Shown piece by piece: positions 26,332 through 33,458 of a DNA stretch of 64,000 nucleotides. The notes under the pieces are model-generated. The model did no database searches. It saw only the letters and a program-made list of their open reading frames with translations, and was not told the DNA's origin. Every line of letters begins with the position of its first letter. Position 1 is the first letter of the stretch. A program made the position numbers and the translations under genes. Source of the DNA: Solimonas sp036405815 (lineage in GTDB: Bacteria; Pseudomonadota; Gammaproteobacteria; Nevskiales; Nevskiaceae); assembly GCA_036405815.1 (NCBI GenBank), contig DASWWX010000044.1:1-64000 (forward strand). The letters are read 5' to 3'.

Positions 26332-27186
26332 CTATAGCGTGGGCAGTATGGACCGGATTTCCGCTTCAAAACTGCGCAGCAGCGCAGACGAACTGCGCCG
26401 CGCGGTCTTGATCGTGATGCCCACCGATGGCAACGCCGGGAGGCCGCTGGACACCGGCAGCACGGTGAGGTCGGGAGGTACAGCGTACTGGGTCAGCACC
26501 GCAATCGCCTGCCCAGATCGCACCACGGAAATGAGGCCCGCCACGCTGCCGCTTGCATACGCGATGCGGTACTTGCGACCCGCGCGCTCCAGGCGCGAGA
26601 TTGCCGCCTGGTGATTCATGTCGTCGGGATCGGTGAGCGCCAGCAGCAGCGGATCGCGCTTGTGCGCATCCCCACCCTGCGCACCCACCCACACAAACTG
26701 TGCCTTGCTCAGGAATTCCCGATTGGGGTTGTCGGCCTCCGAGATAATGGCAATGTCCAGCGTCTGCTCCCGCAGCTTCTCGATCAATTGCGCGGTCGGC
26801 GCACAGATCACCTCGATGACCACCTGCGGATGACGGTTTGAGAACCGGCGCAGCAGGGTCGGCAGAAAGGCGTACGCGTAATCCTCCGGCAGGCCCACCC
26901 GTAGTTCGCCAGAAAGGCTTTCGCCGCGCAGCACGCCGACCGCCTCGTCGTGCACGCGCAGGATCTGCTGCGCGTACTGATACAGCCGCTCACCATGCGC
27001 GGTCAGCGTGATACCGCGTCCGCTCCGGATCATCAAGGTCTGCTCGACCTCCGCCTCCAGACGTTTGACCTGCTGGCTCAAGGCGGCCTGCGAACGGCCC
27101 ACGCGGTTAGCCGCGCGCACCATCACGCGGGTCTCCGCGATGGCGACGAAGTGTCGCAGCAGATCGATATTCAGTCGGGTACTCAT
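26332..27186 (-). CDS. LysR family transcriptional regulator
   Basis: 284 residues. The N-terminal winged helix-turn-helix reads LLRHFVAIAETRVMVRAANRVG, SQAALSQQVKRLE and so on, and the rest is a periplasmic-binding-like effector domain beginning at SGELRVGLPEDYA. It is co-directional with the PQQ dehydrogenase, 161 bases upstream, and divergent from the NylB-like lipoprotein. The two LysR-type boxes nearby (23396-23414 and 26279-26297) are the obvious candidate targets. In B. cepacia the dialkylglycine decarboxylase gene is itself controlled by a LysR protein, DgdR; whether this is its counterpart cannot be decided here. Confidence 0.9.
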   Translation of the reverse strand: MSTRLNIDLLRHFVAIAETRVMVRAANRVGRSQAALSQQVKRLEAEVEQTLMIRSGRGITLTAHGERLYQYAQQILRVHDEAVGVLRGESLSGELRVGLPEDYAYAFLPTLLRRFSNRHPQVVIEVICAPTAQLIEKLREQTLDIAIISEADNPNREFLSKAQFVWVGAQGGDAHKRDPLLLALTDPDDMNHQAAISRLERAGRKYRIAYASGSVAGLISVVRSGQAIAVLTQYAVPPDLTVLPVSSGLPALPSVGITIKTARRSSSALLRSFEAEIRSILPTL

Positions 27187-27357
27187 CGGAAAATCAACCA
27201 GGCTGGAAAGAACGTTTCGAGATCGTTACTGGGTGGTGGCATCCAGCCACCGGGCGCGCTTTACTCTACCGATGCCGGACGGACGATGCGTGCCCGCAAG
27301 GGCTTCTGGCATGATCGCGACCATCACAGCGGGATAAAAACGGGGAGCCAAGCAGCC

Positions 27358-28854
27358 ATGAATCCATCCACCTGGCCGCGTCTTGTGGGCGCGTTTCTGG
27401 TCGCACTGACGCTCGTGGCATGCGATGCCGGCAACGATCAGGCTCAGGCCGCGCCGGATCCGAACGATACGTCGAGCGATCCGCCGAACGAGGGCGTGAT
27501 TCTCGTCTCGGAGCTCCTGCACATGGTCGAACGCAGTGGCCTGTACTCGCTGCCGACCGACCCCGCCGAGATCATGAGATCGATCACGACGCTGCCCCAG
27601 GCGTTGGGCAACATCTTGGCGATGCATCTCGGGCGGCTTTATCCGACACCGCAGGAGCTCATTCCCGGCGTCGGGCCGTTGGTGGATCTGCTGCAGGCGC
27701 GCGCCGAACTGCTGCTGAGCGGCAAGCAGCCCGAGAGGCTGATCCAGGACACCCTGGATGGCGAGCTCTCGATCCTGTTGCTGCCGCTGGAAGCCACTAC
27801 CGTCATCGTGGTGCTGCCGACCCAGGTCGTGAAAGCAGACCCTGCAGCCGTCGGTCTGCCGGAAGCGCCCATGGACCTGAGTCAGATCACCTACGAGGTG
27901 AACGGCCGCACCCGCACCGTCGATGACTTCATGCAGAGCGGGTCCACGAATGCCATCGCGTTCATGCACGATGGCCGATTCATTTACGACGACTACCAGA
28001 ACGGCTTTACCCCCACCACGCGTCACCACATGTGGTCGGTCACCAAATCGGTCACCACCTCCCTGGTCGGCATCGCGGTCGAAGAGGGCCTGATTGCCTC
28101 GATCCATGACCCGATCAAGCAGTACATCCCCGAGGCGGCCGACACCGTCTGGGAGGGCGTCAGCATCGAAGATCTGCTGCAAATGGAGTCAGGCACCTAC
28201 TGGGTCGACGTGCCGGTGCACCAGCCCGAGCAACTCGTGCTGATGGGGGTCGACTATCACACGAACGGCTTGATCGGGATGACCCGCGACGAGTATCTGC
28301 TGCGGCTCACGCGCACCTCGCCCCCGGGCGAGTTCCACCGCTACAACAGCGGCGATGCGCAGATGCTCGCCTGGTTGCTGGAGCGTGTGTACCAGAAACC
28401 CTATGCGCACATTCTCTCGGAGAAAATCTGGCGGCCCGCGGGCATGCAGAACGATGCGCTGGTCATGGTGGACCGCCTGGGTCACAGCTTCGCGTCGATG
28501 GGATTGCACGCAACGCCGAAGGACATGCTCCGGTTCGGCGAACTGCATCGCAACGGCGGTCGCAGCGTCGATGGCAAGCAGATCATCCCTGCCGCCTGGG
28601 TCGCGATGTCACACCACTACGACAAGTCCACCGGCGGCGGCCCGCGCGGTTACATGTGGCCGCACTGGGGCGGCGAGACATCCGGCAACTACACGGCAGA
28701 GGGCTACGGGCACCAACACGTGGCCGTGGCGCCGTCCCTTGATCTGGTCGGCGTTCGTTTTGGCAACGATCCGGTTGAAACGATTGCGCATGACGAGTGG
28801 GAAGCCCTGCTGACTGCCGTGGGCACCTACCTCGAGACCGGCGCCGCGAAGTAA
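27358..28854 (+). CDS. Beta-lactamase-fold serine hydrolase, NylB-like lipoprotein
   Basis: 498 residues from the ATG at 27358; the signal peptide ends in the lipobox LVAC. About 170 residues of unassigned sequence precede the catalytic domain. The active site shows Ser-x-x-Lys as WSVTKS (Ser227, Lys230), Tyr-x-Asn-type YNSGDAQ (Tyr329), DLLQMESG and a C-terminal GYGHQHVAVAPSLDLVGVRFG. These blocks resemble 6-aminohexanoate-oligomer hydrolase (NylB) and class C-like esterases rather than true beta-lactamases. It probably hydrolyses an amide or ester in the periplasm. It is divergent from the LysR gene, which could regulate it. Confidence 0.83.
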   Translation: MNPSTWPRLVGAFLVALTLVACDAGNDQAQAAPDPNDTSSDPPNEGVILVSELLHMVERSGLYSLPTDPAEIMRSITTLPQALGNILAMHLGRLYPTPQELIPGVGPLVDLLQARAELLLSGKQPERLIQDTLDGELSILLLPLEATTVIVVLPTQVVKADPAAVGLPEAPMDLSQITYEVNGRTRTVDDFMQSGSTNAIAFMHDGRFIYDDYQNGFTPTTRHHMWSVTKSVTTSLVGIAVEEGLIASIHDPIKQYIPEAADTVWEGVSIEDLLQMESGTYWVDVPVHQPEQLVLMGVDYHTNGLIGMTRDEYLLRLTRTSPPGEFHRYNSGDAQMLAWLLERVYQKPYAHILSEKIWRPAGMQNDALVMVDRLGHSFASMGLHATPKDMLRFGELHRNGGRSVDGKQIIPAAWVAMSHHYDKSTGGGPRGYMWPHWGGETSGNYTAEGYGHQHVAVAPSLDLVGVRFGNDPVETIAHDEWEALLTAVGTYLETGAAK

Positions 28855-28915
28855 GGCCCGCTACCGGCGGACATCAAGGCCGAGGCGAGTTCCGACGGCG
28901 CCGGTTATAAAAGGT

Positions 28916-28992
28916 TGGCGCGCCCGGCAGGAGTCGAACCTGCGACCACCCGCTTAGAAGGCGGGTGCTCTATCCGGCTGAGCTACGGGCGC
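28916..28992 (-). tRNA. tRNA-Arg (anticodon TCT)
   Basis: A 77-base cloverleaf on the minus strand. The acceptor stem GCGCCCG/CGGGCGC pairs fully, the anticodon stem CCGCC-region encloses the loop CTTCTAA with anticodon TCT, and the T arm is GCAGG-TTCGACT-CCTGC. The CCA end is encoded (complement of 28916-28918). Confidence 0.95.
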
Positions 28993-29105
28993 TCGAGGGG
29001 CCGGTAGTTTAAAGCGCGCGCTGCCGATGCGCCCCCTGATTGGGGGGCTGCCCGGTTTTGTGAACTCGCGCACAGTGGCCAGCATTCCACGAACTGATCG
29101 GGACC

Positions 29106-29699
29106 ATGCTGACCCGACGCCGAACCCACATGCCCCTGGCCACCGACGAACGCAGTCGCATCGCACGCGACCTGCGCGAGGATTTCGGTGCGCGTTTGTT
29201 GAATCACCTCCGGCGCACCGGCGACGACGCCAGCGCCGCCGAGACGCGCGTGATGCTCACCGAACTGCGCAGCCTGCTGGATACGCTCGATCCGCGCCGC
29301 TTCCTGCTGGGCGAGTGCGTGAATGAGTGGCACACCGCCCTCAGCGAGCTCTGTGCCGAGCACCAGATCGAACTGCGCTGGAATACCCCAGTACGCTGGC
29401 CTGCCCTGGCCTTGAGTCCGATACAGCGCTGCAATCCGCTGCTGATTCTGCGCGAGTTCATCCGCAATGCCGCTCTGCACTCGCAGCCCGCTGCGATCGA
29501 CATCCGCTTGCGCCGGCAAGGCGATGTGGTTGCGATCCAGGCCCGTCACGACGGCCTGAAAGCACCGCCACAGCATTGGCAGGCCGCCCGGGGCCTGCGT
29601 ATGACCGTACTGCGCACCCAGGATCTACGCGGCGAACTCGAATGGTCGATGCCAAGCGCCTCACAGCTGCAATTAGACCTGCGCTTTGCCGTCGCCTAA
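29106..29699 (+). CDS. Degenerate soluble NarX-type histidine kinase (phospho-acceptor His replaced)
   Basis: 197 residues; ATG at 29106, with ATG at 29130 as an alternative. The N-terminus resembles the HisKA_3 dimerisation box of NarX/DesK kinases (ERSRIARDLREDFGARLLNHL), but the position normally held by the phosphorylated histidine is Arg24. A central helical part is followed by a short HATPase-like region with an N-box-like LLILREFIRNAALHS and a poor G1 box (ARHDG). There is no membrane segment or sensor domain. It is directly followed by a NarL-type response regulator 10 bases away. It is likely a non-catalytic partner or a phosphatase-like regulator (inference). Confidence 0.65.
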   Translation: MLTRRRTHMPLATDERSRIARDLREDFGARLLNHLRRTGDDASAAETRVMLTELRSLLDTLDPRRFLLGECVNEWHTALSELCAEHQIELRWNTPVRWPALALSPIQRCNPLLILREFIRNAALHSQPAAIDIRLRRQGDVVAIQARHDGLKAPPQHWQAARGLRMTVLRTQDLRGELEWSMPSASQLQLDLRFAVA

Positions 29700-29709
29700 T
29701 CTGCGTCGC

Positions 29710-30357
29710 ATGCAATACGGACTTGTGGTCGAGGACCTGCCGACCCCCGCGCAATGGCTGGTGGGCGTGCTCAACGAGGCGTTTCCCGGCATCCAGACCG
29801 AAAGCGCGGCCACTTTGGCCGCCGCGCGCGCCGCGCTGGGCCGCCGCCCGCCGGATATCGCTCTGGTCGATCTGGGTCTGCCGGACGGCTCCGGCGTCGA
29901 CCTGATCCGCGATCTCGCCGCCCGTCACAGTGCCTGCCAGATCATTGTCACCACGATCTACGCCGATGACCGCCACCTGTTTCCGGCCCTGCGCGCCGGC
30001 GCGACCGGCTATTTATTGAAGGATCAGCCGCAAGAGAAGGTCGTCGCCTCGCTGCGCGGCATCGCCAGCGGTGAGCCGCCGCTGTCGCCGGTCATCGCGC
30101 AGCGTCTGCTGCGGATGTTCGGCGCGCCGGCCGGCACCCCCACCGATCCCGACGTGCGGCTATCCAACCGCGAGCGGGAAACCCTGGTGCTGATCGCCAA
30201 GGGCTACAAGCTGCCGGAGGTGGCCCAGCAATTGGGCGTCACCCGCAACACGGCGGCCGGCTTCATCAAGTCCATCTACCGCAAGCTCAACATCTCCAGC
30301 CGCGCCGAAGCGACCCTGGAAGCCGCCCGTCTGGGCCTGGTCGATCCGCACCTGTAG
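29710..30357 (+). CDS. NarL/FixJ-type response regulator
   Basis: 215 residues from the ATG at 29710. The receiver domain keeps the acidic pair Glu8-Asp9, the phospho-acceptor Asp54 (ALVDLGLPDGSG), the TT switch in VTTIYADD and the conserved lysine in YLLKDQ. The C-terminal LuxR-type helix-turn-helix reads LSNRERETLVLIAKGYKLPEVA then VTRNTAAGFIKSIYRKLNI. The response regulator looks fully functional although its kinase partner next door lacks the acceptor histidine. Lies just upstream of tRNA-Thr. Confidence 0.88.
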   Translation: MQYGLVVEDLPTPAQWLVGVLNEAFPGIQTESAATLAAARAALGRRPPDIALVDLGLPDGSGVDLIRDLAARHSACQIIVTTIYADDRHLFPALRAGATGYLLKDQPQEKVVASLRGIASGEPPLSPVIAQRLLRMFGAPAGTPTDPDVRLSNRERETLVLIAKGYKLPEVAQQLGVTRNTAAGFIKSIYRKLNISSRAEATLEAARLGLVDPHL

Positions 30358-30366
30358 CCCCAAGCA

Positions 30367-30395
30367 TTGTTCACCGGGCGCCACCCCCCTATAAT
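30367..30395 (+). promoter_or_regulatory. Sigma-70 promoter of tRNA-Thr
   Basis: TTGTTC at 30367-30372 and a perfect TATAAT at 30390-30395, with 17 bases between. The tRNA begins 11 bases after the -10 box. Confidence 0.75.
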
Positions 30396-30405
30396 CCGCG
30401 CCCGC

Positions 30406-30481
<76 letters not shown>

Positions 30482-30495
30482 AAGCTTTAACGACC

Positions 30496-30518
30496 AAGGC
30501 CGCTCGCGCGGCCTTTTT
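30496..30518 (+). terminator. Intrinsic terminator after tRNA-Thr
   Basis: Stem GGCCGC/GCGGCC with a four-base loop, preceded by AA and followed by five T residues. Confidence 0.85.
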
Positions 30519-30882
30519 CGTGCCCGCGCAAGACACCTGTACGTGTTCATCGCGGAAAAGATCCTGCGGCGCTCGAGCGGAGGCGAAAGCCTCAATCTGT
30601 CCCTATTTAACGCTCCCCGCCTGACCGTTTATCGCCTTTCGTCTACCGCTCAGCGGCACCGAGCCGAGCCTCGCCCCCGCTTCATGCACTTTGGCATGCA
30701 GAAGCAGCACCCCGTGGGATCGCAGGCGCGCGCTCGGGGGCTGTCAGAAAAGAACGAGGGGACAAGGGGTGAATCAACGCCGGGCTCAAGGCATCGATTG
30801 GCTTGCCGTCTGTCGGCGGCTCCCTGCCGTCCGTCAGCCGCAGGACCTGCTGAGCGACAGATCCGCACGTAAGCTGCTCGGC
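30519..30882. other. Leader region of the pilin operon, no gene seen
   Basis: 364 bases without a supported gene. A small GNRA-capped hairpin (GAGGC-GAAA-GCCTC) lies at 30580-30593 and an imperfect inverted repeat around CATGC...GCATG at 30683-30699. A promoter for the pilin genes must lie here, but I cannot assign one with confidence. Confidence 0.5.
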
Positions 30883-31524
30883 ATGGCAAACCAGCGGGGA
30901 TTCACATTGCTTGAGCTGCTGGTCACGATCGCAGTCGTCGGCATCTTGCTCGCTTGGGGCCTTCCCAACCTGCAGTTCGTTCTGGCCAACAATCGCCTGG
31001 CAACACAGTCCAATGCCTTCATGACCTCATTGGCGCTTGCCCGGTCGGAAGCAATGAAGCTCGGCGTTCCAGTCACGCTCTGCAAGAGCGCGGATGGCGC
31101 TAGCTGCACAACCAGCGGCGGCTACCAAAGTGGGTGGGTGGTCTATGCGGAGAACACCGGCGCCGCGCCCGGAACCTTAGAGACCAGCGGGGTGACCTAT
31201 GCGGCCGGCGCCACGTCTCATGTTGCGCCGATTCGGCCCGCCAGCGGTCCGATTGTCGCGGTCGGTGTGCCTGTGCCCGCCGCAGTCACCTCCGCGCCTG
31301 ATGAGATTGTTTCCATTACCGCCGCCTTGGGCGGGGACAACACCCTCACCGGCAACAATAACGTCGTAAACCGCATTACGTTTAACTCGCAAGGGATGAC
31401 GACTTCTCTGGGAACGTTCACGCTCTGCGACAAGAAGCGCTCAGGCTACAAGCGCGAAATCGCCATCAATAGAACCGGGCGGGCGCAACTCACGCGGTTC
31501 GAAGGGAACGGCGGCACATGCTGA
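30883..31524 (+). CDS. fimT: Minor pseudopilin, FimT/GspH family
   Basis: 213 residues from the ATG at 30883; the frame extends upstream without a ribosome site or motif. A very short leader ends in the prepilin peptidase site QRG-FTLLELLVTIAVVGILLAWG, with Glu at position 5 of the mature protein. The C-terminal part with SLALARSEAMKLGVPVTLCKS is typical of FimT/FimU/GspH minor pilins that prime type IV pilus assembly. First gene of the fimT-pilV-pilW-pilX-pilY1-pilE operon; its stop overlaps the pilV start. Confidence 0.87.
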   Translation: MANQRGFTLLELLVTIAVVGILLAWGLPNLQFVLANNRLATQSNAFMTSLALARSEAMKLGVPVTLCKSADGASCTTSGGYQSGWVVYAENTGAAPGTLETSGVTYAAGATSHVAPIRPASGPIVAVGVPVPAAVTSAPDEIVSITAALGGDNTLTGNNNVVNRITFNSQGMTTSLGTFTLCDKKRSGYKREIAINRTGRAQLTRFEGNGGTC

Positions 31525-32087
31525 CCACCCAGCATCACCATGGCGGCTTCAATTTGATTGAGGTCATGGTCGCACTGGCCGTGCTTTCAATCGGGCTGCT
31601 CGGGATCGCAGCGTTGCAGATACAAGGAGTTCGCTTCAATTACGGGTCCTTCTCGCGCTCTCAGGCAATCATGATTGCCAGTGACTTCGCCGAGCGCATG
31701 TATGCGAATCGTCCCGCGATGCTGAACGGCAACTACTCCGGCTTCGATTCAAATGCGGTCAACTGCAGCAACGCGCCATCCCCAATCTGCGGACCACAAT
31801 CAAACGTCTCGACCCCCGCGGTCTGCAGCACGGCACAGATGGCGACCTACGACAGATTTGTCGCCAGCTGCGGGTACCCCATAACAGGTGGACGCTACGG
31901 CGGCGTTCGAGATCTCCTGACTGCGGGGCGCCTACGCGTCAACTGCGTGGATGCGGCGGATGCGGACGTGGCCTGCACGACGAGTCGCATCCACCGAATC
32001 CTGGTCAACTGGGAAGAGCGCGGCACGGATGGCGCTGGTGAAACCGACATTCAGCAGGCAGAGTTCCGGATGGTGGTGCAGCCATGA
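31518..32087 (+). CDS. pilV: Type IV pilus minor pilin PilV
   Basis: 189 residues, start overlapping the fimT stop by seven bases. The prepilin motif is GG-FNLIEVMVALAVLSIGLLGIA, followed by ALQIQGVRFNYGSFSRSQA, the usual PilV pattern. Four or more cysteines in the C-terminal globular part may form disulfides. PilV belongs to the minor-pilin priming complex with PilW, PilX, FimU/FimT and PilY1. Confidence 0.9.
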   Translation: MLTTQHHHGGFNLIEVMVALAVLSIGLLGIAALQIQGVRFNYGSFSRSQAIMIASDFAERMYANRPAMLNGNYSGFDSNAVNCSNAPSPICGPQSNVSTPAVCSTAQMATYDRFVASCGYPITGGRYGGVRDLLTAGRLRVNCVDAADADVACTTSRIHRILVNWEERGTDGAGETDIQQAEFRMVVQP

Positions 32088-32926
32088 GAGCCATGACCAC
32101 TGCTCGCCGAAACAGAATCAAGGGCCTTTCGTTAGTTGAATTGATGATTGCCATGGTCATCGGCCTGATTCTGATGGCGGGCCTGGCGCAGATCCTGCTT
32201 TCCGGCAAACGTTCGTTTAACACGCAAAGCGGCCTTGGAACGCTGCAGGAAAGCGGCCGATTCGCTCTGTTCTTCCTGCAGCGAGACCTCAGCATGGCCG
32301 GCTTCCCGAGAGAGGTAGGCCCGTCGTCGCTAGAACCTTCGGTCAATTCGTTCATCGTGGCCAACACCACCAACGGTCCCAGCGGCACATCGGATCAAGT
32401 TGAGGTCAACTTCAACTCAGACCCCGCCGTGCCGTTCTCGTATCAGGACTGCTTGGGACAGTCGTCCCAAGTCGCATTCAGCGGAGGCTGCGCGGATGGC
32501 AGCAATCCCGGCACCGCCAACGGCGGCAACTGCTCTTGGCGAGTGACCAACCGCTACTTCGTTCAAAACGACGCCCTGATGTGCTTGGGAATTGGCAATG
32601 CGATTGCCCAACCGATGGTCAACGGCGTGGAGAGCTTCCAGATTCTCTATGGCGTTGATACCGATGGCGACTCCTACGCGAATGTCTACCGCCACGCCGG
32701 TCAAGTTGCTGCCGCAGACTGGGCGAACAATGTCGTCTCCATGCGGGTCGCCGTGCTGCTGAACTCGCAGGAGACAATCGCGGACAGCGACGATACCCAG
32801 CAGTATGCAATTCTGGATGCCCCTCCCATTACGCCGATCAATAACGTCGCCACACCCGTTAACGAGCTCAGGATGCGCCGCCGCGTGTTCACCACCACCA
32901 TCGAACTGCGTAATCGCACCCAATGA
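32084..32926 (+). CDS. pilW: Type IV pilus minor pilin PilW
   Basis: 280 residues, with ATGA overlap to pilV. The prepilin site is KG-LSLVELMIAMVIGLILMAG, then SGKRSFNTQSGLGTLQESGRF and FLQRDLSMAGF, which are characteristic of PilW. The C-terminus RRRVFTTTIELRNR is also typical. Works in the minor-pilin complex at the inner membrane and pilus tip. Confidence 0.9.
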   Translation: MRAMTTARRNRIKGLSLVELMIAMVIGLILMAGLAQILLSGKRSFNTQSGLGTLQESGRFALFFLQRDLSMAGFPREVGPSSLEPSVNSFIVANTTNGPSGTSDQVEVNFNSDPAVPFSYQDCLGQSSQVAFSGGCADGSNPGTANGGNCSWRVTNRYFVQNDALMCLGIGNAIAQPMVNGVESFQILYGVDTDGDSYANVYRHAGQVAAADWANNVVSMRVAVLLNSQETIADSDDTQQYAILDAPPITPINNVATPVNELRMRRRVFTTTIELRNRTQ

Positions 32927-33426
32927 TTCACGCACGCATACAGCGCGGCAAGCAAGCCGGCGTCGCACTGGCGGTCAGCCTGTTCTTGTTGCTGGTTCTG
33001 ACGATCATTGGCCTGACCGCCGTTCGCATGACCACGTTGCAGGGCCGCATGGCGGCCAACTATCAGTTTCAGAACCTGGCCTTTCAGGGCGCTGAGAGCG
33101 TGATACGTCGCGTGGTGGGTGAGGTGCGCGCCGAGGTGAATCCACCCACGGGCGTGACGCAGAACATCCTCATCTCGGCCATCTCCTCGACATCGCTCGC
33201 CACGGCACCCCAACGCAACTTCGCCATCAACACCACGAACGTCAACGTCGCGGCCAATGCTGTGGTCACCTATCAGGGCCAGTCTCGCGCTGACGGGTAC
33301 TCCATGCGCGCCGGAGAAGGCATCGTCGCTCACCGCTTCCAGATCACGGCCAATAGCGCGGTGCCGAACGTCAACGTTCAAGCAGAACACCAGCAGGGCA
33401 TCTCACGTATCGGCCCGGGCTTCTGA
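32923..33426 (+). CDS. pilX: Type IV pilus assembly protein PilX
   Basis: 167 residues, with ATGA overlap to pilW. It starts with a basic leader and the hydrophobic helix GVALAVSLFLLLVLTIIGLTAV, followed by QGRMAANYQFQNLAFQGAESV, the PilX signature with Glu after an AFQGA motif. It links the minor pilins to PilY1 at the pilus tip. The next gene, pilY1, is 32 bases downstream. Confidence 0.88.
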   Translation: MIHARIQRGKQAGVALAVSLFLLLVLTIIGLTAVRMTTLQGRMAANYQFQNLAFQGAESVIRRVVGEVRAEVNPPTGVTQNILISAISSTSLATAPQRNFAINTTNVNVAANAVVTYQGQSRADGYSMRAGEGIVAHRFQITANSAVPNVNVQAEHQQGISRIGPGF

Positions 33427-33458
33427 GCCCAGGCCGTTCTGTAACCAGGGGTATCACC

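Noticed and set aside
18477..28854. Reading the locus as a beta-lactam resistance island
   Set aside because: The acylase and beta-lactamase-fold protein alone would allow it, but dgdA, POT, TonB and PQQ genes are not explained, and the beta-lactamase-fold protein looks NylB-like. Kept only as an alternative.
30519..30882. Cyclic-di-GMP riboswitch before the pilin genes
   Set aside because: The hairpin and GAAA loop recall one, but the conserved core sequence of that riboswitch class was not found.
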